Shown: positions 24,130-35,810, counted from the first letter of the stretch. The stretch is DNA of 64,000 bases from [Phialemoniopsis] sp. UDSM-2020 (GCA_018873225.1 JAEILZ010000002.1:5828001-5892000); one strand, 5' to 3'. A program made the numbers and translations. Notes: a model not told the origin generated them from the letters alone.

Positions 24130-25428
24130 ATGCCGTATAGTAAACCATATACACGGGCCGTATACGCTAGCCCTCCCGCATCCAGGTATTACCAAGACAC
24201 AATAAAAGCCCTCGCCCAGTGGCCAAAGGCAGAGCTCGACGAGGATGATGTCCTCCTCGCCAATCTCGAGAAACGCAAGTATGAGGACTGGAGCCAGAAG
24301 GATTACGAGCAGGCGGATGAGATTCATGACCGACGGGAACAGCGCTTAGATGCGCGCAACGAGCCTGCGCGGAGAGAGCTGGAAGGGTATTTCGCAAAGC
24401 GTAACCTTCCACCGCTGCCCCCGCCGCTTCCCAAGTCGAGCCACTGGCTCTGGGTGTCACTCCCTGAGCGTCTGCATCCTGTCCACCTGCGCGGCTTCTA
24501 CGTCGCGTGCGAGCAAGGCTCGCTTGAGGAGGTCCGTGGATGGGTAGAGTGCCGGAAGGATGAGCTGCGGTCACTCGGATTGCGGGACGGCCTACTATGT
24601 GCCGCCTGGGGCGACCAAGTCGAGGTAGCGCGATACTTACTGGAAGGTGGACACACATACGTGCACGGCGGGATGATAGAAGTCGCGTGCAAGCACCGCA
24701 ACCTGCCCATGCTGGAGCTCGCCGTAGGACACGGTTATCATCCGAACCAGCAAGTTCCTTCTAACAGCGGGTGGTTCGGCACTGCGTTGCGGCACTGTCT
24801 CGACAACGAAGAGATCACGCGCTTTCTCCTCGAGAATGGCGCCGATCCCAACCTGGCTGCATTTGCTGACAATCGCGGGCAATTATGGGATCACAGGGCC
24901 ACGCCTCCGATGGACAGGGCATCGGGAAGGCTGCTCGACGAGGCGGTCTCGAAGCGGAGTCATGCCGTTATTCACCTGCTGCTCGATCACGGCGCGAACC
25001 CGAAGTACGGACGTGCCCTGCAGTACCTTGTCGGGGGGCGGCTTCGTACGCATCCTGATGAGCAAGACTGGCCCGCTCTAATAGATAATCTATTGCATCG
25101 TGGCGCCTACATCAATGCATGGACCTATCGAGGAGGCACGGCCATCATGAGCGCGGTCTCTCAGAAAAGGTGGGACGTTGTCGAGTTCCTGCTCGAACGA
25201 GGGGCGGATCCCCGGATAAAGAAGCCGGTGAACAAGAAGGACGCATTCGCGGCGGCTGCAGAGGCCGCTGGTATCGATTGGGCGGAATCGGAGGAGCTCG
25301 AGAGGTATCTTTCGTACATCTGCGAATGGCAGAAGGACGGGGGCGCCGAGGAGGTGTTGCCCCCAGCTGGTGTCGACGAGAACCCGCTGGTCCAGATGGT
25401 CAAAAAAGTGAGAGGAGTGGAAGCCTAG
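24130..25428 (+). CDS. Ankyrin-repeat protein
   Basis: A single-exon protein of 432 residues. The N-terminal 120 residues are charged and proline-rich (LPPLPPPLPK) with no known domain. From about residue 125 there are degenerate ankyrin repeats: the helix pairs and turns read VEVARYLLEGGH, ITRFLLENGADPN, AVIHLLLDHGANPK and VVEFLLERGADPR. Such proteins act as protein-binding scaffolds, and the fungal set is large and poorly characterised. It lies immediately left of the proposed biosynthetic cluster and shares no promoter motif with it, so I take it as an unrelated boundary gene. Confidence 0.88.
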   Translation: MPYSKPYTRAVYASPPASRYYQDTIKALAQWPKAELDEDDVLLANLEKRKYEDWSQKDYEQADEIHDRREQRLDARNEPARRELEGYFAKRNLPPLPPPLPKSSHWLWVSLPERLHPVHLRGFYVACEQGSLEEVRGWVECRKDELRSLGLRDGLLCAAWGDQVEVARYLLEGGHTYVHGGMIEVACKHRNLPMLELAVGHGYHPNQQVPSNSGWFGTALRHCLDNEEITRFLLENGADPNLAAFADNRGQLWDHRATPPMDRASGRLLDEAVSKRSHAVIHLLLDHGANPKYGRALQYLVGGRLRTHPDEQDWPALIDNLLHRGAYINAWTYRGGTAIMSAVSQKRWDVVEFLLERGADPRIKKPVNKKDAFAAAAEAAGIDWAESEELERYLSYICEWQKDGGAEEVLPPAGVDENPLVQMVKKVRGVEA

Positions 25429-25657
25429 ATCGACGTGTGGACGATCAGACGGGCGCTTTCCGGGACACGAATTCTTTGCAACATTCTCCGCGATTTCCAC
25501 TAGCCACAGTGGTCTCTTTCCATAGCTTATTTCGTACCTATATTACAATACAAGTTTTCCTCACAAATACCCGCCAATATCTATGGTACGAAAATCAAAA
25601 CGAGACAAGTTTGCTTTCCGGTGGTGTTTCATTGGGTTGACAAAACATACCAGACTT

Positions 25658-26767
25658 CTAATACGTCAACACCAGTTTCTCTTGATTGTACTCCCAAGCT
25701 GTGATGTTCTCGTACTTGGGAATAACCCCGTCCTGAAGAAATTCAGATAACGTACCAACCACCTGCGACCTATTGGGCTTGGCGAAGTAAGCTATGGAAT
25801 ATCTGTCATCCACTCTATCACCCACTTCAGGTGGGAGGACGACGCGATGACTAGTCGACCTCAGTCTGTCATTGGTCCAGCGCTGCAGACAGTCACCGAT
25901 GTTCACTATCATTTCGGACCTGTCTTCGTGGCGGACTGGGAAGTAAGAGCCGGGGTTGTCCTGGTCCTCGACTTCAAGGCCGCCCACGGAGTCTTGAAAG
26001 AGCAACGTGACCACACCGAAGTCCGTGTGCTCCGAGATCCTGTTGGCTCCTTCACGCAAAGCTGTAGCATCGCAAGCCGGATAGTGGTTGAGACGTAATT
26101 CTGACGTGTTCTCCCGACACAGATCTTCGAAATACGCTGGCCTGAGGCCCAGCCCAATCGCAAGAGCTTGAATGATATTCAAGTGGACCATATGGCAGCT
26201 CTCATAGAATTCTTCCATGAAGATGCGAAATCCCGGGATGTCAGCCTCTTGTGGCCAACGATTGGGATACAGATCATCATCAACAGGCCCTTGATCAAAG
26301 GATTCCTGAGCGGACTTCGTCAGCATGCCACAAAGAAATATTAGAGGGACTGGATCAACCTTGATATCGTTGACGACAACTCCTTCTCGGTTGCCCTTTT
26401 CATAGTCTTTGACTTTTGACAATGTTTCTTGACCCACATAGCTGTACCCACGGTGCGGGTTCGGCTGCACTGGATGAGCAGCTTTTGCCTTCGCGTCCAG
26501 AGGAAGCGCAAAGAATCTTTGGTTCTAGAACAGACAAAGCAATCAGATAAGGGAACAAGAATTGACTGATTGACTGAGGCAGTTTACCCATTGAAATGCT
26601 TGCTTTATTCTCTCTTCGCTTATTCCATGGTTGATAAGCTTCACAAAGCCGCCCCTCTCAAAAGACTTCGCAAGGTCAAAGCAGAATTTCGCTCGAGTCT
26701 CAGAGTCACCTGCTAGATAATCGTCAACACTCAGCTTTGGTAGTGAGTGTCTCGAGTTGCTGGCCAT
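25658..26767 (-). CDS. 2-oxoglutarate/Fe(II)-dependent oxygenase (isopenicillin-N-synthase-like fold)
   Basis: Three exons fit in phase: 26767-26588, 26524-26360 and 26305-25658, giving about 330 residues. The second intron (26359-26306, 54 bp) is a multiple of three without a stop; removing it restores a normal family sequence. The N-terminal DIOX_N part reads GGFVKLINHGI. The iron-binding facial triad is visible as HTD (EHTDFGVVTLLFQD) and a distal His in STSHRV, and the 2-oxoglutarate clamp RxS is in DDRYSIAYF. Such enzymes hydroxylate, desaturate or ring-close small molecules. The gene is divergent from a P450, and their shared promoter carries the cluster ATCC-repeat element, which supports a tailoring role in the PKS-NRPS pathway. 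The ATG at 26767 (MASNSRHS) is preferred; 26776 is also possible. Confidence 0.92.
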
Positions 26768-27265
26768 GACAGGCATGTTCGCAAAAAGACCCAGCGCTCG
26801 CAACGAACCAGGGTCGAGTGGGGCTGATGGTGATGGTTGACGGCAGTTGATTCGAGAGACTGAGCAGGCTGTCTGATCACAAAGGAAGGCTGATAACTGA
26901 CAATGCGGAGTGGATTCTGTTACAGCCAGGGTATCTTGAACAGAGGATAAGATTGGTGGAGTAGTTGACAATCACTTTCCGCATCAGATATGACGTGGAG
27001 GAGAGCATATCCCAAATCTGACTAAGATTTGTTCAACGTCGAGGGAGCCCACAATCCTTCAATCCCTCATCTCGCTCTCGCAGCAACTCTCGATGAGACC
27101 ATGCACAGGTCGATTGAAATTACAGAAGCTCTCTGCGGGGCAGTGCAGAATTGGAGCTAGGGTATATTTTCACGTCATAGAAATTCAAATGACTTTGCGT
27201 TGCAAGTTGGGACCACGTGCGGAGATCGCGACTTGTGATGTTCATACCCGCGAAAGACGCCCAAT
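26768..27265. promoter_or_regulatory. Divergent promoter region, oxygenase and P450
   Basis: A 498-bp bidirectional region between two tailoring genes. It contains the ATCC tandem element at 27054-27069 and a perfect E-box CACGTG at 27213-27218, about 50 bp before the P450 start. Two bHLH regulators are encoded 10 kb away, so the E-box may be meaningful. Confidence 0.6.
27054..27069 (+). promoter_or_regulatory. ATCC tandem element, copy 1
   Basis: Reads ATCCTTCA-ATCCCTCA, two 8-bp direct repeats. It lies 197 bp before the P450 start and 287 bp from the divergent oxygenase start. The core ATCCTTCAATCC is identical to the copies at 44689 and (minus strand) 57867. Confidence 0.6.
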
Positions 27266-29028
27266 ATGTCAATTGAACTACTGAATGCCTATACGGTGTG
27301 CTTAGCTGCGCTCCTCGCTGGCCTGTATGCGACTCTCGTCAGACGAACAAAATGGATCAGAGTCGGGGGCTCGCCAGGGTTCCTGGGCCTCAACCGGAAG
27401 GCCGTGCAGCAGCACTTTGGACTGCACGGGCGGCCAATGCTCCTGGAGGCCTACAAGCAGGTGAGTAGATTTCACTGGTGCTACTGGCGTTGTCGGCAAG
27501 TCACTGTGGCTGATTGCAATATGTCAACTACAGCACAAGGACAAGAATTTCGTTGTTCAGACGCTCGTTAGAGGCGACATGTTGATCCTCTCACCCAAAT
27601 CCATGCAGGAGACCCGCATGATGCCCGAGACGATGCTCAGTCATGCTGCAATGTTCATAGACTACATGGTCGGCGAGCACATTGGTGCCGATATTGGCAT
27701 GGAGGGATCGCAACACGCGAACGCAGTCCGCGGTCCTCTTACACAGAGTTTAAGTAGGTCAGCCATGCCCTGTCACGTTCAAAGGATCATAAGAAAGAGG
27801 GGTCTGACTGTTGATGAAATCACATCTAGGACACCAGCTCCCGATCATGCACCGCGAGTATCTCCGCACAAGCGCCTTAGTCTTCAGCCAAGTTCCGAAA
27901 GACACGAACTTGATGTGCGCATACCAGTTCAGCCTGGCAGTCGTCTCGGCCATAACCTCGACAATCTGCCTGGGGGAAGAGCTGACGCATGGCGGTGGAT
28001 GGGACCAGATCGCGTTTGGCTTCTACCCCATTGCCTGGGGCATTCGATGCGGGCTCAAGCCGTGGCCACGATTTCTCAGACCCATCATCAAGCGTCTCTT
28101 TCTGCGAAAGGAGGCTGCGCAGCTGGAGGGGCTCATGCAACAGGCGGAGAACTTCCTCGCGGAGCCAATTGAGAGGCGCCGCGAACCGAACAATCAGGAC
28201 AACGATGTTCTCAAGTTTTTGGCTCAGCATGAAGACTCGGCTCCGAGAAAGATTGCTCTGCAAATCACGGGAATTATCACTGGGGCTGTAAGTGATCATG
28301 ACCTTGCTTCTTTCGCCCCCAGCCCCAATCACTGACCTTTGTCCTGCCATGCAGTGGACTACATCGGCGAATAACGCTACTCAGGCCATCTTTGATCTCT
28401 GCGCGAGGCCCGAGTACATCAAAGAGATTCGTGCCGAGATCTTGGAAGCTTTGGCTGCAAAGGGTGGCCAATGGTCGTATGGAGTCATCAAGAAGCTCCA
28501 TCTCCTCGACGCCTTCTTGAAAGAATCGATGCGCCTACATGCGCCCGAAGGCAGTACGTAACCGAGACAGCCCGCTGTTCTGTGAGACCAATTGAACCTC
28601 AATCGCTGACATACCAAACAGTGGCCCTGACGCGCCTGGCAACCTCCTCGTTCTCCCTATCAGACGGAACATACATCCCTCGCGGCACGTCCGTCGCCGT
28701 GGCTGGCGAGGCGTGGGCTCTGGACCCCGAATTCTATCCCGAACCGGAGACCTTCAACCCTCGACGGTTCCTCGACGCCGATGGCAAGCCTCTGTCGCCG
28801 GAGCGAGAGTTCGCCGGTATCGAGCCCGGCAATGCGATGTGGGGTATCGGCCGTCTCACTTGCCCTGGACGGCACTACGCGAGCGCCATGCTCAAGCTTG
28901 TCCTCGCCAATCTGATTCTCAAGTACGACATGTCGTTCCCTGATGGGCAGGAGGCGCCGCCCCTCGTTCACGATGACGGAAACGCAGCGCCGAGCAAGAC
29001 TCAGGAGATTGTCATCAAGGAGGTGTGA
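27266..29028 (+). CDS. Cytochrome P450 monooxygenase, ent-kaurene-oxidase-like fungal group
   Basis: Five exons fit in phase: 27266-27460, 27534-27753, 27830-28287, 28355-28553 and 28622-29028, giving about 492 residues. An N-terminal anchor (VCLAALLAGLYATLV) is followed by the P450 fold. The ExxR motif reads ESMR, the PERF-like motif reads FNPRRF and the haem loop reads WGIGRLTCPGRHYA. The cysteine ligand is present, but the usual leading Phe of the FxxGxxxCxG signature is Trp. The I-helix region (ITGA-WTTSANNATQA) lacks the classic AGxDT. The short family style resembles fungal P450s that act on terpenoids, polyketides and alkaloids. The promoter carries the ATCC tandem element, so it is probably a tailoring enzyme of the PKS-NRPS product. 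Confidence 0.92.
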
Positions 29029-29351
29029 TATCCAGGTCCTAGCTAACACTGATAGTGGTAAAAGTCCGCGGTCATCTGAAAGATGCAATGGAAGACTGGC
29101 AAGGATAGTACTGGTGGCATTTCAAATATCATAGTGAAGAACTTTGTCTTGTTGAATCTACGGGAACCCAAGGTTGCGTTTTATGATACTACGGTGATTC
29201 TTGCAATTATCATCTTTGTGGCGGATCACTTTTCGACATATGCCTGCCTCATCTGTTCACCAAGCGAATGATTCTACTTGCATGACCTCAAGATATATCT
29301 AGGCTCTATTGGGTACATAGATTTCCGGCCTTTTCTTCAATTGATTTGGTG
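29029..29351. other. Convergent 3' region
   Basis: The space between the convergent ends of the P450 and ABCC genes. It is AT-rich, as 3' regions often are, and shows no coding signal. Confidence 0.45.
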
Positions 29352-32300
29352 TCAACTATGAGCATGCCCGTCCTGGGCGACATCTCGCTGGCTCTGCATA
29401 AGGGCAAAGAAGCGGGAGCTTGGGTCGTCCAGCAATACACGAGGATCGCCTATCTCTACGATCGAACCGCCATCCATGACAATAACGGCATCAAACCCCA
29501 TGATGGTGCTAAGCTGGTGCGCAACGCACAACACCGTGCGGCCGACAAAGGTCTCGCGAATAGCGCGCCCCATCATATCCGCTGTAGCGAGATCAGACTG
29601 GCTGGTCGGCTCGTCGAGGATGACGATGTTGCTCGTCTGGAACGTCGACCTGGCAAAGCAGAAGAGCTGTCGCTGCCCGTGCGATAAAGGTTCTTCGTCC
29701 GTCAGCACCGCGTCGAGCCCGCCGTGGACCTGGATAGTCTCCCAAAGGCCAAACGTCTCGAGCGCCGCCACCATGTCGCTGTCGTCCAAATAGGGCGAAT
29801 AGAGCTGCATGTTGTGGCGGACGGTTCCGCCGATCAGCACCGGCTCCTGGGGCAGGATGATGAAGCGGTACCGGAGTTGGTGTACGCTCAACTGGGAGAT
29901 GTCCGTATCGTCTACAAGAATCATCCCGCTTTCAAGAGGCATGAGACGCAAAAGTGTGGCCACGAGGGTACTCTTCCCACTAGCCATTTCATTCTATGTT
30001 ATTATCTAGGACCACAGATGTAGCAAGCTGGTTTGGAGTCTTGACCTACCTCCCGGTCCTGCCGCAAATGGCATACCTCAGGCCTGGCCTGATGTCGAAC
30101 GAAATATCGCGAAGGACGAGGGGCGACGATGAACTGTAATCGAGGTAGGGTTGTCAGAGAAGTTCCCTCATCAAACACTCAACACTGCCGCAATACTTAC
30201 GTATATCTAGCGGACACATGCTTGAACGTGATACGACCCGGCCCTTGCCAGCCTTCGTACTGCTGGTCGCGGTCTTCCTCTGGAAAGGGCCAGATCCCAG
30301 CATACATGCCGCCCGAAAGTTGTTCACAGGGCGTTTCTTTGGCGAACGACCGCACGCGCTCGATAGCACCCATACTGATCTCCAGCTGTGTCCAATGCTG
30401 AATTAGGTTTTTGGCCGTCGCGCCAAAGCTTGAAGCACTGAGTAGCGCCAGCCCAAACATTGAGTTTGCTTGAGATCTTGTCCCCACCCCGACACTCATG
30501 ATCACAGTGGCGAGACCGGCGGTGAGGAGGTCCAGAACCAGGTTCAGCCAGTTCTGTGCTTCGAAGAGCAGGAAGAATGGCTTCTGTAGGGTGCTGACGA
30601 CCTCTCTGTTCTTGTGGGCGTAGGCCTTGGTCCATCGCAGTGCGCGGATGGTCACAAGGCCGCTTAGGGTCTCGAGGAAGTGGGAGAACAGCGGACCCTT
30701 GGCCTCGATTTCAAGAACTCGCAGCTGGCGCGAGGTCGGGAGATAAGCACGCTGAACCCAGTAGACCGCGACGGCGACGATGGGGATCGCAAGCCCGGAC
30801 CAGGGAGACCCATAGATAATGATGGCGCACTGCCCAAAGGCGATCAGTAATTCAGTGACAGCACCGAACACACTAAGCGGTAGCTCTGTGTCGATGAGCT
30901 GTAGGTCCTGGCTGAATCGGTTGATGGTTTTCCCGGCAGCCGTAGAATCGAAGAAGGCCATCGGAGCGTTCAAGACGGTGTCCAGAAGGGCGGTGTGGGA
31001 GCGATCGGCGGCCCTCTCGGCAATGGACAGGATAAAGAAGCTATGAACCAGTTAATAAAGTGCACAAGACGTTGGGAAATGGCCTCGAACTCAGGAATGG
31101 AGCACCAAGGTTGAAGCATGACGGGTAAAGAGTTACCTACCGCGCAGCGACCGTCCAGGCAATCAGCTGAACAGCACCGATGGCAAAATACATGCCAATG
31201 TAGAGTCCTTGCTGGTGAGTTGGGCCGTCTTTGATATTATTGTCGGCCCATCGAACTGCCCAAACCTCTAAGAATGGGGACTGGTCAGCAAAGTGATAAA
31301 GCAAGTCGGCTTAACATGGGAAGGAATGCTACGCACGGCTGACCATGTTGCCCACCACAAAAATGGCGATGATCACGACGAATAGACTGAACTTCCCCCT
31401 GCCGGCACCACCGACATAATAGCTGAAAGCGGTCGGGTCCTTGGCAGGCGCGTGTGCCTCGTCTGTTGGGGATGCTGGGGAGAGCACGACGCCCGGCACG
31501 ACCTCGAATGTATCCAATGATTCGGTGACCAAGCCAGCGTCTTCCTCGTATTCATCCGTCCTCTCGGTCAGGTTTGAGACTGTGCTAGCTGTATTGGGAG
31601 GCATTAATAGGGAGTCTCTCCGCTGAAAGTTTCCGCCAGCGAGAGAGATGACACGATCGGCGTATCGAACCTGCTCGGCTGATCAGACCGTCGAGTTAGC
31701 TTCATGATTCAATTCCCATGTTAGACAGTCCGAACTCACCTGAGCTCGTCGCCCATATAACCAAGATCTCGGCCTTGCGCAGAAGGCCGTGCGACCCCAA
31801 AACCGCCTCGAGCACCGCTGTCTCGGTGCGCCCGTCGAGACCATTGAACGGATCGTCCAAGACGAGAACCTGGGCTCTACTGTAGAGGGCCCGAGCGAGG
31901 GCTATTCTCTTCTTCTGGCCGCCACTGAGACTACTTCCGGAGCTACCTACGTCAGTGTTGTCCCCAAGGGGCATCATGCTCAGATCTTGCTGAAGGGCAG
32001 TTGCTTGCAAGACCTCCGTATACCACTGCTCGTCGTAGACTCCGGACCCAACAATGTTGTTCCGGATAGATTCGTGCGTAAGCCACGGGGTCTGACTGCA
32101 GTAGCCGATACGGTGAGGTGATATCGCGACCGATCCCGTGGCACACTGGACCTCGCCCAGCACCAGCCGCAACAGCGTCGTCTTGCCGCATCCGGGAGGG
32201 CCGATCACCGCGACGATGTTCGGGCCATTCACATTCAAGTTAGCATTCTGGACAATGGCGGGTCCGTCTGTGTCCCAACCAGCGCATGCACGGACGAGCT

Positions 32301-34376
32301 GAACAGCCGGCTGGGCACTGCTGAGAGTTTGGCTTAGGCGCCTCAGGCGCTTCAGGATGACTGTTTCTCCCGATAGGCCATGGAGCGATGGCGACAGCAA
32401 AGGCATCGCATCATCATTTGCGTGATCGTGCTCTGGTTCTGACGAGAGGACCACTCGGCTATCCGAACGCCTGTTGTCACCGAGAAGGAAAGCTTGGATT
32501 CGAAGGAGGGCGGCGCTAGCGGTACCGGTGTCGAGCAGACTCTTGAGGAGAATTGAGACTGCATTCCCATAGAGACCAAAGATGGTCAGAGCTCGGTACA
32601 CCAGCGCAGAATCTAGGATGAGTCCAGACCGCGGGCCGATGGCGACGTTGTATATGGTGAGGCCGAGGATTGGAGCCATGATGATGGGAACCCACATCGC
32701 CCAGAGGACTACGAGCAAGATCGCCCGGAATTTCCTCATCCTGCCGACCTCGATCTTTCGCAGCTGTGCCAGGTCGCTTCGGACGGTAGACTCGACCCCG
32801 GTCATCTTGACGCCCTTGATAGCCTTCAAAGCCTGCGTCGTGCCGGCGATGCGTGTCTCCACAGTCTTGAGCCAGGCATTTTGTCGCTTCCCTGCCGTGC
32901 CAACGACCAGGGAAGTAAGTCCGAGTGACAGTATTGTCAGTCCTCCCGTTGCGGCGGTAGCAACGCCCAGCTGATCCTCAAGCATCCAGAGGGACAGCGC
33001 GAGCTCAATCAGGCAAGCCCAACACTCATGCACATTGCGCGATCCGGCCGCAAATTGCTCGATATCAGAGCTCATTAGCGTAGATGCTGCGTCCCTAGCC
33101 GGCGAGGACGAGCTGAGTCTCAGCGTGTGTTCGTGTATCTTGGTGATGAGGTCGACACGCATGGCAGTGACGGCGCGGGCAGTACAATGGCGATAGAATG
33201 CTTGACTGATCTGTAGGGGAACGGCTATCGTTACTATGTGTGCTTCGTTGTATCAAATAAGGTGGAAAGCCCTTGATTGACTTACAGCTATTCCCATGTA
33301 CACAATCAGATAGGCTCCGACGAGGCCGGCACCAATCTTATCGGTGTTTGCATCCGTTGGGCCGGTCAAAAAGGCAGTTGCTCTCTGGATGAGGAAAGGT
33401 TGGGCGAAGAGGAAGCCAGTATAGCAGAGCCTCGGGGGCACGCAGCTAAGCAACAATTTCCCGCGTGTGGAGATCAAGTACATGAATATGGAAGACTGTT
33501 TCAAGACGACGTCGTGTTCTTCATCTTCTAGGGCTCCAGGAGCATCTTGATCTTCGCTGAATTCCTTGGCGATCATCAATTTGTGCTCGATATCGGGCAG
33601 CGATTCGGATGTGAGCTTGCGTGGCTTCCTTCCCACTCGGAACAAAGGGAGGAGCCACCACAGAAACACTCGCGACACAACATCGGCTTCTTCATCGGGA
33701 GTCGGCAGACGATGGCCAGGACGGAGCGTCTTCGGTCGGCGTTCGATCAAGAAGAGCACGAGCTTCCAAACAGAAGAGGTTGTCAAAGCGGCGGCGATGG
33801 GATCGGACTCGGGCATGCTCCAGAGAGTACGAGCGCGCAGTCCATCGGCCAGCATGGAGAAGCCAAGGTAGAGAAGTAGGAGAGTGGACGCCCGTACCGA
33901 CCGCCGATGCTCTAGATGTGAGATCACCAGGAAGAACAAGGAGCCCACGATTCCTAGGCAGCAAGTCGCGACGGTTGCCCGCGTTCGGGAGGTTCGAAAC
34001 GAAACATTCTGCACAAGTAGAACTACTTGCAATACCACCAGCACTACATGGCTAGCCTAGAGTTCAGCCCGTAAGTAATGAGAGCATTATAGGGCGGGAT
34101 CACCAGTTTCGACGCACTTACGAGTTTCACACGGTAGAGCACGCTGGATGCAATGATTGTCTTTCGGTTGAGTAACTGCCATATCCGCAAAACAGACCAG
34201 CAGATGGCTACAATTAGGGGCCCGATGGCCAGGACAACCTCATGGAAGAGAAGCGTCAGGTCAAAGTTTGTGCCGCATCCGTTGACCTGGGGACCCCACA
34301 CGTCCTCCACCTGGATAGAGCATGGTGACGGCAAGGGTTCAGCCGGTGACTGCTGTCTCCCCAAGTACTGCGTCAT
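29352..34376 (-). CDS. ABCC-type (MRP-like) full ABC transporter with extra N-terminal membrane domain
   Basis: Eight exons fit in phase: 34376-34122, 34056-33286, 33210-31740, 31678-31337, 31267-31141, 31040-30201, 30133-30050 and 29979-29352, giving about 1505 residues. The order is TMD0-TMD1-NBD1-TMD2-NBD2. NBD1 has Walker A GPPGCGKTT, signature SLSGGQKKR and Walker B VLVLDDPFNGLD, with Asp where the catalytic Glu would be, as usual for ABCC NBD1. NBD2 has GRTGSGKST (assembled across the last intron), Walker B IVILDEPTSQSD and an unusual signature LSHGQRQL. ABCC pumps export anionic or conjugated metabolites and peptides at the plasma or vacuolar membrane. Its position inside the cluster suggests product export or self-protection. 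I found no ATCC element in its own upstream region. Confidence 0.94.
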
Positions 34377-34880
34377 TGGATCGACTCTCTGCGCAGAAAG
34401 TTAAGCTGAGCTGGCGAAGGCGAGCACGAAAGTCAACAGTAGCGCTTTCTGGACACAAGCAGCCCAAGGTAGGCCAATGTAGCTACAAGCCCCATATGCC
34501 GTGGATCCTCACCCAGAGAGACCAATCGAGTGTGTGCGTGTCCTGTTGGGGCTTGGGTCAGCACAAATTTTACGAAAGAATCCCTCAGTGGCACTTCCAA
34601 GGTTGGGTGGCATGATGCACGGCAGTAGGATCAAGTGCCGGGGTGTCAGACTCCGAACCAACCCCACAATGTCAGATTTGCGAAAGTAGGGCGACACGAA
34701 GGTCGCAATATTCCCATTCAAGTGGCTACGTAAGCAGACCGTAGGTAGGATGGCATCAATGGAAAGAAAAGTCTGGATTTGTTGGTATCGGTCACCGTAG
34801 CTTTGCGTCTGGGTCAGGTTCATGACGGACTGGAGATATCGCTACAAAAGCTTCATTGAGCTAATGCCACGCGCTTTGTC
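34377..34880. promoter_or_regulatory. Divergent region between ABCC pump and C2H2 gene
   Basis: A 504-bp bidirectional region with no coding signal. No exact copy of the cluster ATCC element is present. Confidence 0.4.
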
Positions 34881-35810
34881 ATGCATCCAGCAGCAAAGAA
34901 TCATGATACTGCCTCGGTAACGCAAGAGGACCTGGAGTTATTCCGACGTGTGATGCGTGTTATGGAGGCCTGTAGACGCCAAAGTCAACATGCTGTCGAC
35001 AATCCATATCTTTCACCCTCATCAACCATACATCTACCTCAAGCGCACGCCGATCTTCCCGGGTTGGCGCAGGCATCTCAAAACAACGAGGACGATAGTG
35101 ACGGCGAGTTCTGGGAGCAGGACGAGGAGGATGATGACGACGACGAGGAAGACGACTACAGCGACGATGATGATGACAATGAATACGACGAAGACGATGA
35201 AGACACCGACGACATGATACTCGAAAGTAGTCCCGGACGTGGAAATCCGTATACTGGCAACGACATAGTACACGAAGACGACAGCAGCGAAAGCGGTGAT
35301 ACATTCTACTACTACCACGAATATACTCCGCAACCTCTCGATGACCGCATCAATACTTCCGAGCAGCGACCAGCACGTTCGCCGACTCCGCCGGCGGCGA
35401 CCCAGGTTTCAGCCCCCGAACCCGTCATTGCATCTGTGTCTGGCCCCGCCGATGTAGCGACACAAAGCGACGAGGGCGATGCCGTTGGTCATGACTCGGC
35501 GCTTATTGATATGAGCAATACAGACCCGCTTTGCTGCTGGGAACACGGATGCAATGGACGCAGATTCACCACGGCGAGCAATCTCAGGCGCCACCGGAGG
35601 GAGCGGTCACGCGCGCGACCCGAATGTCGCTGCCCACGCTGTGGCGCCATTTTCAGTCGAACGACGGCACGCAACACTCACATGGAAAAGGGCAGCTGCA
35701 ATCGCATCCGCCGGTACTCGAACGGCCGGATCCGACGCAATCGCACCGTCCAGAGCACACTTCTCTCGAATGAGCAGCTAGCTGAGCCCATCGCGCGGAT
35801 CGACAGTTGA
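34881..35810 (+). CDS. Acidic C2H2-type zinc-finger protein, putative regulator
   Basis: A single-exon protein of 309 residues. Residues 1-40 include DLELFRRVMRV, also found in closely similar form in the bHLH protein at 38806. Residues about 70-112 are an almost pure Asp/Glu stretch, a likely activation or chromatin-contact region. The C-terminal third has two zinc-finger-like units: one C2H2-like (CCWEHGC followed by FTTASNLRRHRRER) and one CxxC unit (CRCPRCGAIFSRTTARNTH). A basic tail follows (RIRRYSNGRIRRNR). These features fit a DNA-binding regulator. It sits between the exporter and the two bHLH genes, so a role in cluster control is likely but unproven. The acidic run is low in complexity and not diagnostic by itself. 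Confidence 0.82.
   Translation: MHPAAKNHDTASVTQEDLELFRRVMRVMEACRRQSQHAVDNPYLSPSSTIHLPQAHADLPGLAQASQNNEDDSDGEFWEQDEEDDDDDEEDDYSDDDDDNEYDEDDEDTDDMILESSPGRGNPYTGNDIVHEDDSSESGDTFYYYHEYTPQPLDDRINTSEQRPARSPTPPAATQVSAPEPVIASVSGPADVATQSDEGDAVGHDSALIDMSNTDPLCCWEHGCNGRRFTTASNLRRHRRERSRARPECRCPRCGAIFSRTTARNTHMEKGSCNRIRRYSNGRIRRNRTVQSTLLSNEQLAEPIARIDS

Noticed and set aside
35100..35220. Asp/Glu run in the C2H2 protein as a repeat element
   Set aside because: It is a low-complexity acidic coding stretch with mixed GAC/GAT/GAG/GAA codons, not a tandem DNA repeat.
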